Assembly: GCA_015152455.1 (NCBI GenBank)
Contig: SUTY01000002.1
Coordinates: forward strand, 1 to 59,647
Source of the DNA: Cyanobacteria bacterium SIG32
GTDB taxonomy: Bacteria > Cyanobacteriota > Vampirovibrionia > Gastranaerophilales > Gastranaerophilaceae
Direction of reading: 5' to 3'
DNA length: 59,647 bases
In this document: in pieces, positions 9,970 to 17,977 of the stretch
Position numbering within the stretch: position 1 is the first letter of the stretch
Layout: the number at the start of each line of letters is the position of its first letter
Made by a program: the position numbers and the translations under genes
Notes under the pieces: generated by a model
Seen by the model: only the letters and a program-made list of their open reading frames with translations
Told to the model about the DNA's origin: nothing
Database searches by the model: none

Positions 9970-10131
9970 TTAGGCGACTTTTAAACTTTCCAAATACATT
10001 GTTCTTGTTTTTTCTGCCCAATTTGGATCAAGAGGCTGCTGATTTTTTAAAACTCCCATTGATATCAACAAAATTTTTCTTATAACAGCTATTACCACAA
10101 TTTTCTTTGGTTTTCCTTTCTCTATTAAATT
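9970..10131 (-). pseudogene. IS110-family transposase, C-terminal remnant
   Basis: A frame of 52 codons ends at 9970 and reads LIEKGKPKKIVVIAVIRKIL followed by a Pro/Asn/Trp stretch and KTRTMYLESLKVA. The GKPKK..(A/V)xxRKxL pattern is the conserved C-terminal end of IS110/IS116/IS902 (DEDD) transposases. A stop lies just upstream, so the rest of the gene is gone. It marks past transposition at the host side of the prophage. Confidence 0.6.
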
Positions 10132-10138
10132 TTAATAA

Positions 10139-10412
10139 AAATGCCGAATTCTTCTCTAGAAATGCAACAGACATCACCGAAGAGAATAGAAAAATTTTAC
10201 TCAGAGATGATATATATCATAACGAAGTCCTTATCTAGACCCAACAATCTCTGGAATCTTCGCTACTAATATTGATGAACTACCAGACGAATATTTGGAA
10301 AAGGCTCAAAGAGAAGGCTTGCCTATTGTTATATTTGAGTTCCCTCAAAAATAATATTTTAAGAAAATATGCCGCAGACAATCATTTACCTATAATTTAC
10401 TTCGGTGAATAA
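10139..10412 (+). pseudogene. decayed coding remnant
   Basis: Pieces of protein-like sequence (AEFFSRNATDITEENRKIL, then DELPDEYLEKAQREGLPIVI, then YAADNHLPIIYFGE) lie in order but in different frames with a stop between them. No family recognised. With the IS110 remnant this accounts for most of the 9726-10729 stretch; otherwise I see only a terminator palindrome there. The left phage boundary probably lies just after it. Confidence 0.4.
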
Positions 10413-10489
10413 CTTAAAACTACTTTTCTCAAAATACCCTGTCAATTTTTCTCAAACTTGATTGCAAATTACACCAAACCAACAAAAAT

Positions 10490-10529
10490 CAAAATAAAAG
10501 GGACAACATATGTTGTCCCTTTTATTTTG
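10490..10529. terminator. 40-bp perfect palindrome, bidirectional terminator
   Basis: Two 20-base arms meet at CAT|ATG without a spacer; each arm holds GGGACAACAT or its complement and ends in an A/T-rich run, giving a strong GC core with T tracts on both strands. It separates the host remnants from the three small phage-end genes. A dyadic protein-binding site cannot be excluded. Confidence 0.6.
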
Positions 10530-10729
10530 GACCTTTTGCATCGATTCTCGAACTCTCAAACGGCAGAAAAATCTATCTCGATACAAATCGAGGTGTCTTT
10601 TATGCTGTGTTTAATATTAAAAAAGCTGCTTAAAATTCGCCTTAACAATAGAACATATTTTGATTATAAAAGGTTTAATTTTTATCAAAGTAAGTTAAAC
10701 TACAAAAGACAATAACAAAGGAGCACGAC

Positions 10730-10921
10730 ATGATAGAAAAAAATCACGCATTATTCGGTACAAAAATTAAAAATACTGAAACTAACGAAATGGGTTTACT
10801 TATCTATACTTGGGTAAATCAATTTGCAGATGGTAAGGTTGATTTCGCAACTTGTGTTGATATGAATGGCAAAAAATATAATATTGCACTTGATAAAATT
10901 CAACCTTTAGAGGAGGTTTAG
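10730..10921 (+). CDS. small hypothetical protein, left-end operon gene 1
   Basis: 63 residues, mixed alpha/beta, no membrane segment and no known family. Good ribosome binding site (AAAGGAG, eight bases before ATG). First of three tightly packed rightward genes that oppose the leftward late operon, a position where phages often keep lysogeny-expressed accessory genes. Confidence 0.55.
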   Translation: MIEKNHALFGTKIKNTETNEMGLLIYTWVNQFADGKVDFATCVDMNGKKYNIALDKIQPLEEV

Positions 10922-10923
10922 TA

Positions 10924-11127
10924 ATGATTATTTCTATTTCATATAAAAATGACATTATAAAAATGTTTCAATTGAAAAATGATGCAGAGGCAATAAAATT
11001 AGCTAAAAATCTTGAAAAAAATATCAATTCTGTATCATTCAACGAAGAAAAAGCAACTTTTATTTGTAAAAATAAACTTTCTTCTGAATTAATTTGCAGT
11101 TATTATAGACAAAGAATGGAGAATTAA
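10924..11127 (+). CDS. small hypothetical protein, left-end operon gene 2
   Basis: 67 residues, basic, begins MIISISYKND and contains one cysteine pair region near the end (FICKNKLSSELICSYY). The ribosome binding site GAGGAGG lies within the last codons of the upstream gene, only two bases separate the genes, so they are co-translated. Function unknown. Confidence 0.55.
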   Translation: MIISISYKNDIIKMFQLKNDAEAIKLAKNLEKNINSVSFNEEKATFICKNKLSSELICSYYRQRMEN

Positions 11128-11129
11128 TA

Positions 11130-11363
11130 ATGATCATTGTTAATCGTCATACTCGTAAAAAACGACAAATGGAATATGCTGACTTTAGAAAAGAATTCGC
11201 TAAAGATATAAAAAATGCTTTTGACAGTTTCAGACATACTGAGCTGGCAAAACCTTTTTATAATTACAAAGACGATAATTCTATGGAGTTTAATTTTTAT
11301 TTTCAATTACAGTGGAATTTTAATAATCACGGAAATTCTGCTTGGTATATCGAATCTATGTAA
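11130..11363 (+). CDS. small hypothetical protein, left-end operon gene 3
   Basis: 77 residues, strongly charged N-terminus (HTRKKRQMEYADFRKEFAKD) and an aromatic C-terminus (FYFQLQWNFNNHGNSAWYI). Starts two bases after the stop of gene 2 behind a GGAG site. No recognised family. Confidence 0.55.
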   Translation: MIIVNRHTRKKRQMEYADFRKEFAKDIKNAFDSFRHTELAKPFYNYKDDNSMEFNFYFQLQWNFNNHGNSAWYIESM

Positions 11364-11532
11364 TGTCCAAGCCTGTCCAATTTTTTAATTTTTATAATAA
11401 AAATATTCTCAAAAATATTCTATTGATTTTACTGTATTTGAGGTGGTTTACTTATAGTTTTTATCATAAAAATGAGGCTTTTTTGTCCAATATTGTCCAA
11501 ATTATTTAAAAATTTAACTAAAAATATTCCAA

Positions 11533-11570
11533 TAAAAAAAAGGGGAACCCTATAAATAAGGTTCCCCCTC
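11533..11570 (-). terminator. terminator of the late operon
   Basis: On the minus strand GGGGAACC pairs with GGTTCCCC around a 10-base loop, followed by a run of eight T. It lies 37 bp past the endolysin stop and ends the long leftward late transcript. Confidence 0.8.
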
Positions 11571-11606
11571 TTTGCTTTGTATACAGCACAGAAAAACAAT
11601 GTAAGT

Positions 11607-12128
11607 TTACATATTTTGTATTTTCTTTATTCCCTCCCAAATAGCATTTGCAAATGTTTCCGGTTGCAATACTAATAATTTTTCTTCTTCAGCATTGCTC
11701 AAAAATGCTAATTCAATCAATATTGCAGGTGCTTTAGTTCTATTTAAAACATGCAAATCAGCACGAGATTTTATTCCTCTATCTGTTAAACCTGTTGCTG
11801 TTACTAATTCGTTTTGAAAAATTTCAGCAAAAATTTTCCCTTTATCAGAATTTTCACAATATAAAGTTTCAATCCCATGAGCTTCTTTGTTCTCTACACC
11901 ATTACAATGTATTGATATAAATAATGTTGCCCCACTTCTATTTTCTTCCTTTGAAATTTCGTAGTAATGTTCTTTTTGTTGATACAGTACGGCAGAAAAG
12001 CCGTTTAATTTCAAACGATTTAACAAAATTTTACCTATGATTAATGCAACATCACTTTCGTATATATTATGTTTTGAAACAACTCCTGGATCATCTCCTC
12101 CATGGCCTGGGTTTATAAAAATTTTCAA
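11607..12128 (-). CDS. N-acetylmuramoyl-L-alanine amidase (endolysin)
   Basis: 173 residues forming one Amidase_3 domain. The zinc-site signatures are present: INPGHGGDDPG near the N-terminus, a Glu in NIYESDVAL, LFISIHCNG in the middle and the catalytic ILIELAFLSN near the end. It cuts the bond between muramic acid and the peptide stem of peptidoglycan to release phage. No separate cell-wall-binding domain. It follows the holin-like gene by one base and is the last late gene. Confidence 0.9.
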   Translation of the reverse strand: MKIFINPGHGGDDPGVVSKHNIYESDVALIIGKILLNRLKLNGFSAVLYQQKEHYYEISKEENRSGATLFISIHCNGVENKEAHGIETLYCENSDKGKIFAEIFQNELVTATGLTDRGIKSRADLHVLNRTKAPAILIELAFLSNAEEEKLLVLQPETFANAIWEGIKKIQNM

Positions 12129-12129
12129 A

Positions 12130-12513
12130 TTACCCTCCTAATCCTTGTTTTATAATAATATCTAATTTATCATCCATACTTTTTAGTGTGGTTTCTAGGT
12201 TATGGTGTTGCATCTCACAATATTTACAGGTTACATATGTTTGTTCTACTTGATTTATTCTCTGGTGTAAATCAGTATCAGCTTTTTCGCTATTTTGAAC
12301 AACTTCCTTTATTGAATTACTGAAAGCTTTCTTTTCATCTTCAAATTTCTTATCAAGTTCTTCATATGATTTATTTATTTTGTCTAAATCATCTTTGAGA
12401 GCCTTTTTGGCAACATCTTTTATGTAAAGTTGTACAAATATCCAACCTACTCCACCACCTCCGAAGAGTGCAATAATAAAAGTTACAACATCTCTAGCTT
12501 CTATTTGGAACAT
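12130..12513 (-). CDS. holin-like membrane protein with coiled coil
   Basis: 127 residues: one N-terminal membrane helix rich in Gly (FIIALFGGGGVGWIFVQLYI), a long charged coiled coil (about residues 35-90) and a CKYCEMQHH motif. The shape recalls XhlA/hemolysin-type phage proteins that help insert the lysis machinery. Its place directly before the amidase supports a lysis role; it is not a classical multi-span holin. Confidence 0.6.
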   Translation of the reverse strand: MFQIEARDVVTFIIALFGGGGVGWIFVQLYIKDVAKKALKDDLDKINKSYEELDKKFEDEKKAFSNSIKEVVQNSEKADTDLHQRINQVEQTYVTCKYCEMQHHNLETTLKSMDDKLDIIIKQGLGG

Positions 12514-13061
12514 TTCAACCTCTCTTTTGCAAGCGCATGGAATAATTCATCTGGTGTTATCTCCGGATTAAGTTCATTAAAAAGTCCTTGTTTCTGCAAT
12601 TCTCTTAAATGTAACTCAGAACAATGTCTTACCCATTTTGTTTGTCTTTTAGTCAAAACACTTCTAATTGCTGATAGAAAAGGATAAAATTCTCCAATAT
12701 GTTCTGCAACATTTATTGAAAACATTCTTGTATCAATTTCAAAATCTCTCAAAACCAGTGCATATTCATCTTCAGTTGTTGTCAGATATTCATATAGTGG
12801 TCTTACAGATGCCCTCATTGGCTTCATGTCAAATATATACAAGTCATTTTTGTATTCAATAATTGATCCTGTATGAGAAGGAATGAAGCAACTATCTTTA
12901 CATTTTAATCCTTCAGCCCATCTGACAACCTTTGAGGTAACCGAATCATTTTTTGTGAAGATTGCGCTTCCAATCAATCTATCTTTATAAACATCAAGCC
13001 AGCTTCTGATCACATTAACAGGCATATCCACAAAAGCTGTATTAAAATGTACCTGCACCAT
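12501..13061 (-). CDS. permuted papain-like (YiiX/NlpC-P60-like) hydrolase
   Basis: 186 residues from the ATG at 13061, chosen because GGAGG stands seven bases before it; an in-frame ATG at 13100 has no site. SHTGSIIEY supplies the His and, later, WVRHCSELHL the Cys: the His-before-Cys order is that of circularly permuted NlpC/P60 enzymes (YiiX/YebB type). These cleave cell-wall peptides or other amides. In phages such proteins accompany tail or lysis genes; here it overlaps the holin-like gene. Confidence 0.6.
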   Translation of the reverse strand: MVQVHFNTAFVDMPVNVIRSWLDVYKDRLIGSAIFTKNDSVTSKVVRWAEGLKCKDSCFIPSHTGSIIEYKNDLYIFDMKPMRASVRPLYEYLTTTEDEYALVLRDFEIDTRMFSINVAEHIGEFYPFLSAIRSVLTKRQTKWVRHCSELHLRELQKQGLFNELNPEITPDELFHALAKERLKCSK

Positions 13062-13062
13062 A

Positions 13063-13146
13063 CTAAAACCTCCATTTAATATTAAATCTCCACCCCCCAT
13101 CAGGAGTGAAGATTAACCAACCTCTTAATCTTTGCCACCATTTCAT
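13063..13146 (-). CDS. 27-residue Trp-rich micro-protein
   Basis: Begins MKWWQRLRGWLIFTPDGGW. Its ATG overlaps the TGA of the preceding gene (ATGA), a translational-coupling arrangement, and it ends two bases before the next start. Five tryptophans and basic residues suggest membrane contact. Too short for family assignment. Confidence 0.35.
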   Translation of the reverse strand: MKWWQRLRGWLIFTPDGGWRFNIKWRF

Positions 13147-13343
13147 TTTTTTAATTTCTCAATAAATTCTATTGCTGCATTGACAGGTCCTTTAACTTGT
13201 GGAATTAAATCTCTAAATTGTTCAAGAATTTTCTTTGCCTCGTCAATCTTATCTTTATTGTTTTTCAAGAAATCTTGCACGTCATTTACAACGTCGTTGA
13301 TTTTTTTTACTAACTTAATTTTGTTGAAAAAGTTTTTAAACAT
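13143..13343 (-). CDS. small helical phage protein
   Basis: 66 residues, almost wholly amphipathic helix rich in Lys and Asn (FLKNNKDKIDEAKKILEQF). Ribosome binding site AAGGAG about six bases before the ATG. It lies between the fibre-associated gene and the lysis genes; role unknown. Confidence 0.55.
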   Translation of the reverse strand: MFKNFFNKIKLVKKINDVVNDVQDFLKNNKDKIDEAKKILEQFRDLIPQVKGPVNAAIEFIEKLKK

Positions 13344-13353
13344 AAATTTCTCC

Positions 13354-13905
13354 TTATTTGTTATTTGCTTTCATTTCTTTATAAATGCTATATAAATTTT
13401 CTTTTGTTACATACAAAGATAAATACAAATTAACAATTTCACTTACACTTAATGTTTGTTTGTTTTCTGGCAAGCCGGTTGCATCAAACACATCGAATTT
13501 TTTATTTAAAATTTCAGAAATATCTTCTCCTAACAAAGTTTTAATTTGTAATGCTATAAGGATATCATCCATAATTTCTTTATATTTTTTGATGTAATTT
13601 GGCTTATAAAAAAACCCATTCACATATTGAACAGGCTTTTCTAAACTAGATTCATATTGTTGTCCTTCAGGAGAGTCATCTTTATCTAGAAGGGTATTTA
13701 TAATATTGTTTTCTATGCAATAATTTGCATATTCATCCTTTGTCATAAAACTTTCTAAATAAGTGTATTTTGTTTTTTCGTTATTTTCCTCATCAATTGT
13801 TGCAACTTCTTGAATATCTCGTCTGACATATACTCCATTTGGAGAAGAATTTTTATCAATGTTTTCTGGCTTTACTGCACTTTCTACTTTTTTCCAATTC
13901 GTCAT
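13354..13905 (-). CDS. tail-fibre-adjacent phage protein
   Basis: 183 residues. The N-terminal part (NWKKVESAVKPENIDKNSSP, then GVYVRRDIQEV and a FMTKDEYANY segment) resembles small proteins coded after tail fibres in Bacillota phages; the rest is helical. The start follows GAGGAGG by nine bases and overlaps the reverse transcriptase end by 50 bp. I considered the DGR accessory protein Avd, but size and sequence do not fit the usual ~120-residue helical bundle. Confidence 0.5.
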   Translation of the reverse strand: MTNWKKVESAVKPENIDKNSSPNGVYVRRDIQEVATIDEENNEKTKYTYLESFMTKDEYANYCIENNIINTLLDKDDSPEGQQYESSLEKPVQYVNGFFYKPNYIKKYKEIMDDILIALQIKTLLGEDISEILNKKFDVFDATGLPENKQTLSVSEIVNLYLSLYVTKENLYSIYKEMKANNK

Positions 13906-15049
13906 TTCTAGAGTTCCTCCTCTTTGAATAATTACTCATAATTTTTCTTAAATTACCTAAATTAACAAATGCTGCAATATATTTTTGAAAAGCTTTGTAT
14001 GTAGCAGTTCTCTTAAACCATCCCTTATAGCTTAACATTCTTGCAGCATCAAACCAGGTTATTTTTTCTTTTTTATTTATTCGCCTTGCTGTTTTAACTG
14101 CACGTGCAAAAATTCCTTTTCTAATAGTGGTTTTATCTCTGTAAAATTTAAAACCCATAAAGTCAATAAAGCGACCTCTTCTTTTACCATATTTATCGAT
14201 ATAATCAAACCTATAAATTTGATAATTTGATTTTAATTGGAGGTCCATTTTTTCAAGATATTGCTTTATTGCTTCAAGTTTTTGATGCAATTCTTTTTTA
14301 TTCCTCCCAAATATTACACAATCATCCATATAACGAACATAACACTTAACTTTTAATTGCTCTTTTATATAGTGGTCAAATGGTTGCAAAAAGAAATTCG
14401 CAAACCATTGAGATGGATAGAACCCAATTAATAAACCTCCTTTGTATGTTTTTCCTTGTAATTGGTATTCATTCGTATCTAAAATGTAAAAAATCAATTT
14501 TAGCATTTTTTCATCGTGAATAATATTTCTAAATCGATCTTTTAGCATTTCAACATTTACATTTTCATAAAAATGATAAATATCGAATTTAAGAACATAT
14601 TTAATTTCGGATTTACCTTCTCTTATGAATTTTTCAAGATATCTTTTTCCATAATGAATTCCTCTTTTAGGAATGGAACCACATGAAAATTCGTACATTC
14701 CTTTCATCATTATAGGTTTTAATGTTCTTATAACTATATGATGTAACCATTGTTCTGGTTCTTCTCTATCAAATCTTGGTTGAACGACTTTTCTTGGTTT
14801 ATTTCTATATCCATCTTGCTTTATTATTGCTTGGTGGACAAAAGGAATAAAATCTCCAGCAATCATTCGTTGCCGGAGATGTTCCTTGCACTCAATTCTG
14901 TTGTTTAAAATGTCTTGAACGTCTGGCCGATCTTTTTTTCGTTCGGTTGCATCATCCAAGGCTGGTTCCATAATTTCATCACTTATTGCTTTTTCAAAGA
15001 GGTGGTTATAACTTTTCATTTCTCTTACTAATGCCTCACGGACTTTCAA
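13856..15049 (-). CDS. DGR reverse transcriptase
   Basis: 397 residues. Palm motifs are clear: KFDIYHFYENV with the first catalytic Asp at 156, LLIGFYPSQWFAN at 207-218, where IG..xSQ is the hallmark of diversity-generating retroelement RTs (group II intron RTs have QG..SP), and YVRYMDDCVIFG with YMDD at 240-243. It copies the template-repeat RNA with errors at adenines; the cDNA replaces the variable repeat. The frame starts at TTG 15049 with an ATG ten codons in (15019); neither has an ideal ribosome binding site. It lies 88 bp downstream of the template repeat. No Avd gene is recognisable nearby. Confidence 0.93.
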   Translation of the reverse strand: MKVREALVREMKSYNHLFEKAISDEIMEPALDDATERKKDRPDVQDILNNRIECKEHLRQRMIAGDFIPFVHQAIIKQDGYRNKPRKVVQPRFDREEPEQWLHHIVIRTLKPIMMKGMYEFSCGSIPKRGIHYGKRYLEKFIREGKSEIKYVLKFDIYHFYENVNVEMLKDRFRNIIHDEKMLKLIFYILDTNEYQLQGKTYKGGLLIGFYPSQWFANFFLQPFDHYIKEQLKVKCYVRYMDDCVIFGRNKKELHQKLEAIKQYLEKMDLQLKSNYQIYRFDYIDKYGKRRGRFIDFMGFKFYRDKTTIRKGIFARAVKTARRINKKEKITWFDAARMLSYKGWFKRTATYKAFQKYIAAFVNLGNLRKIMSNYSKRRNSRNDELEKSRKCSKARKH

Positions 15050-15137
15050 CGTGCTACTAATCCATGCCTCTTTTTCGGCGCATTTTCTCCATGGGGAGAG
15101 GATAACAATCTACAATGTAAGTCTTATTGTATCATTA

Positions 15138-15255
15138 GTAATAGAGCGCAACGCCATAGTTCCAATTCGAGTTCGACACGGCCCTGTTGACAATGAACGA
15201 AAACGGACCAACAAGCAAGCCATCATTCGGATTCGAGCCAAAACGAGCGAAGCCT
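15138..15255 (-). repeat. DGR template repeat (TR)
   Basis: 118 bp aligning without gaps to the variable repeat at 15447-15564. On the coding strand the two differ at 12 places, all of them A in this copy (19 adenines in total). It holds six AAC/AAT codons in the fibre frame, the usual design because mutating the two As gives very varied amino acids. It lies in non-coding DNA between the fibre and the RT. Confidence 0.95.
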
Positions 15256-15365
15256 GTAAATTATTACCCAAATTTTAAATGTGCAACAAAATCAAGTCCA
15301 AGAAAAATATATCACAAACATTTAAAAAAATACATGTTATAATTTCCCCACCTCCTGAAAGTACC

Positions 15366-15440
15366 CATGAAAAAAATTTTTCATGAGCCTAAAGGCTCAA
15401 TACTATGGGGGAGGGTTCCCCCAAACCCCCTCTAAAGAGG
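15366..15440 (-). other. hairpin cluster just downstream of the variable repeat
   Basis: Reading along the coding strand after the VR: CCTCT/AGAGG with a 2-base loop (15429-15440), GGGGGA/TCCCCC (15405-15420), GAGCC/GGCTC with a 4-base loop (15384-15397) and an A/T-rich ATGAAAAA/TTTTTCAT arm. In the Bordetella phage DGR a hairpin at this place stimulates retrohoming, so one of these is the likely equivalent; the last may also act as a terminator. Confidence 0.5.
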
Positions 15441-17396
15441 TTTTCTGTAAGAGAGCGCAACGCCAGAGCCCCAATCCGAGTCCGACACGGCCCAGTAGAC
15501 AACGAACGAAAACGGACCAACAAGCAAGCCATCAACCGGATACGAGCCAAAACGAGCGAAGCCTACTACAGTAGAATTACTCCACATTCCATCACAATAG
15601 TAAGTTGAAGAGGACCCCCCAGAAGTCGCCATTGGAACTAATCCCAAATGAGGAACTAGCTTCATTTCCTTAATATAAAGTTGAGATACAGTGCCAGAGA
15701 TTGTCACTCCTGAATCTATATATCCGGTACCATCTGCATTGTAATCTTCTACGGTAGAACCATCATCGGTGCCTAGACACATTTTATAAAGAAGTTTTCC
15801 ATTTTTCTGAATGACACCTTCTGTAAACTTCCAAATTTCTCCCCACCAATCTTCCATCCAGAATACAGTTACCCTTTCATTATCTCCACCACAATAGAAT
15901 GGACCTTTTTTATCATTTGTTCCTGTTGTAATAATTTGACCGGTATTTGTAGTATCCGTATAACCAGTATATCTTCCTGTGCCGAATACTGATTGTAAAT
16001 CTAAAGATTTACCCATGAAAATCAACAAATAATTAATCAATCTTCTAAAATTATACTCGTCAGCTCTCCAACCAGCTCCATTTGCTTTCGCATATTCTAG
16101 TTGTAAATCACCAGCAACATTTCTGCAACAGTCTTTGCCAGACAATGAACGTATTACATTATCTATCAATGATCCATTATATAATGCTCTATAATAAAAT
16201 TCCGTATAACTTCCATCTGCACGTTTGTGAGTCCAACAATCATAACTTTCATCAACTTGTTTATTTGCTAGGCATATATGTTTCAAAGAGCCTATTTGTT
16301 CCTCCTTAATCCATATTTGACCTACTTCAAGCATAGCATTACCATCGTAAGAAGCATTTTTATTATCAGAGGCTGTGATTCCATCCTCTCTTAATCCTAA
16401 ATCATTTGGATGTAGATAATAATCACGCACACCATCCCTACGAAGCATACAAGGTTTTATTAATCCCATAAAGAATGTTGATTCCATGGATCCCCATTCA
16501 AATTTTTTAGTTGTTGCATTCATGTATGCAGGTGTAAAATCTTTACTTGCACCTACATATTTAACGCAGGTTGATGGGTTACTGTCGTTATCATCAATTG
16601 TAAATTCATATATTTTTGTACCAAATTCATTCTGTGAATTTCTACAATAAACATCATGTGTTGAATAAGGAAATGCCTTATAAAAATAACCTTCTCCTTT
16701 TTCATCTATCAATGGTTCTTTAGAATATTGCCCCCAAGTCGTTACATCTGCTACTAATTCTCCGTCAGTTTCTGACTTTGGATAACTACCAAATTTTTTA
16801 CGAATTTGTGTTCCTGCCCAAGTACACAAAGTAAACATATCAATTACTGTATTTTTAGGATCATTCCAAGTTAATTTTCTAATAGCACCATCTTCTGAAA
16901 TATTTAAATTAGTACATACTGAAGGTGGAATTCCTTGACCTTTAGTTGCGTATTCACGAGATATAACTACTGTTACATTTGAAGAATTTGCAACTTTTAC
17001 AATAATTGTTGCCTCTTCCTCTACTGAAATACTACTAGTATTTGAAGGAATATAAGATGCTACATCACCTTTATTTCCATACGCATATAAAACTTCCAAG
17101 CCTGTTTCTGGATCAATAGCATATAAGCCAATTTCTCTGAACACAAAACCAGTTTCACTTTGAGTTATCAATGCTGTGATGGACAAGGTTTGTTCGTCAA
17201 TTTTTTCATCATTATATATTCCTAATTCTTGGAGAGGATTAATTAAATCTGTTAAATCTTCAGGGTTAATTATTCCGAGTTCGCCATCTCCTATTTTCAC
17301 TTTTGTGAACTTTACAGATGCACCTAATTGTGCTTGTGTTAATATTGATTGACCAGATCTTGTTAATCCGGTTTGTATACTTGAATCAGTTGTCAT
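15432..17396 (-). CDS. tail fibre with DGR-diversified C-terminal domain
   Basis: 654 residues. The N-terminus (to about 150) resembles the collar/attachment domain of P2 gpH-type fibres: QTGLTRSGQSILTQAQLGAS, FTKVKIGDGEL, ETGFVFREIGLYAID. The C-terminal third has the Gly/Trp-rich composition (VFWMEDWWGEIWKF) of a C-type-lectin/FGE-like ligand-binding fold, and the variable repeat encodes its last part, ending seven residues before the stop. It is the likely receptor-binding protein at the tail tip. It follows the gpI-like gene by 11 bp. Confidence 0.9.
   Translation of the reverse strand: MTTDSSIQTGLTRSGQSILTQAQLGASVKFTKVKIGDGELGIINPEDLTDLINPLQELGIYNDEKIDEQTLSITALITQSETGFVFREIGLYAIDPETGLEVLYAYGNKGDVASYIPSNTSSISVEEEATIIVKVANSSNVTVVISREYATKGQGIPPSVCTNLNISEDGAIRKLTWNDPKNTVIDMFTLCTWAGTQIRKKFGSYPKSETDGELVADVTTWGQYSKEPLIDEKGEGYFYKAFPYSTHDVYCRNSQNEFGTKIYEFTIDDNDSNPSTCVKYVGASKDFTPAYMNATTKKFEWGSMESTFFMGLIKPCMLRRDGVRDYYLHPNDLGLREDGITASDNKNASYDGNAMLEVGQIWIKEEQIGSLKHICLANKQVDESYDCWTHKRADGSYTEFYYRALYNGSLIDNVIRSLSGKDCCRNVAGDLQLEYAKANGAGWRADEYNFRRLINYLLIFMGKSLDLQSVFGTGRYTGYTDTTNTGQIITTGTNDKKGPFYCGGDNERVTVFWMEDWWGEIWKFTEGVIQKNGKLLYKMCLGTDDGSTVEDYNADGTGYIDSGVTISGTVSQLYIKEMKLVPHLGLVPMATSGGSSSTYYCDGMWSNSTVVGFARFGSYPVDGLLVGPFSFVVYWAVSDSDWGSGVALSYRKPL
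15447..15564 (-). repeat. DGR variable repeat (VR) in the tail fibre
   Basis: 118 bp forming the codons for the fibre C-terminus. Relative to the template, residues change N to Y, N to V, I to V, N to Y, R to W, N to D twice, N to G and Y to S twice, all by substitutions at template adenines. The framework residues (GFARFGS, DGLLVGPFSF, GVAL) are unchanged. Mutated positions reach within four bases of the end of homology, so the initiation (IMH) segment is short or lies partly outside. Confidence 0.95.
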
Positions 17397-17407
17397 AAAT
17401 TTTTCCT

Positions 17408-17977
17408 CTATAAATTTTCTCTACAATCGAATGTTGTTTTTGAACGTATTGAAACTCCAATTCCAACAGTAAATTCTCCAGCACCTTGCAGCAATAAAAC
17501 TATCGCATCCAGCCATTGAGATTTACGTTTTGTTTTTTCTAATGCACTTAAAAATACTAATAATTTGTCTGTATATGAATTCACATCAGTTGTTTCGATT
17601 TTGAAATAGTGAGGCTCAATATTGTCATACATAAAATGCTCTCTTAATTTGGCATTTGAAAAATATGTAGCAAGCACTTCTTCTACTGCTGCAGTAGTTG
17701 CTCTGGTCATGAATATTCGATCAGAATTTTTGCAAATACTTCTTTTTGCCTCTAGACTTGCTGTTTTATCATACCAACTTATGTCGCATTCCCATGCCAG
17801 CTCATCAAGTTCAGCTTCTGTCATCGAATCAATTCTATCCCAATCACTTAATTTCTTAAGATCTTGCGCTGTAGGTCTAAAGATAGTGTTGATTGACTCA
17901 CTTAATGCTTTAACACAGCCATCATCTCTCATAAAATCTGGTAAAAGTTTTATAAAATCAAGAGTGTCGAGTTTCAC
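17408..17977 (-). CDS. baseplate protein, P2 gpI-like
   Basis: 189 residues. LDTLDFIKLLPDFMRDD, then DWDRIDSMTEAELDELAWE and WYDKTASLEAKRSI are typical of the tail protein I family, which links the baseplate to the fibres. Order J-I-fibre matches P2. It overlaps the gpJ stop by one base. Confidence 0.85.
   Translation of the reverse strand: MKLDTLDFIKLLPDFMRDDGCVKALSESINTIFRPTAQDLKKLSDWDRIDSMTEAELDELAWECDISWYDKTASLEAKRSICKNSDRIFMTRATTAAVEEVLATYFSNAKLREHFMYDNIEPHYFKIETTDVNSYTDKLLVFLSALEKTKRKSQWLDAIVLLLQGAGEFTVGIGVSIRSKTTFDCRENL

Noticed and set aside
10541-10560. CTCGAAC near the left end as attL copy of the tRNA-Val T-loop
   Set aside because: Seven matching bases with no agreement around them; expected by chance.
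13354-13905. Gene after the reverse transcriptase as the DGR accessory factor Avd
   Set aside because: Longer than Avd, not a plain helical bundle, and its N-terminus resembles fibre-adjacent phage proteins.
15383-15608. Short plus-strand frames over TR/VR
   Set aside because: Repeat-derived, Arg/Pro-rich shadow of the fibre C-terminus.
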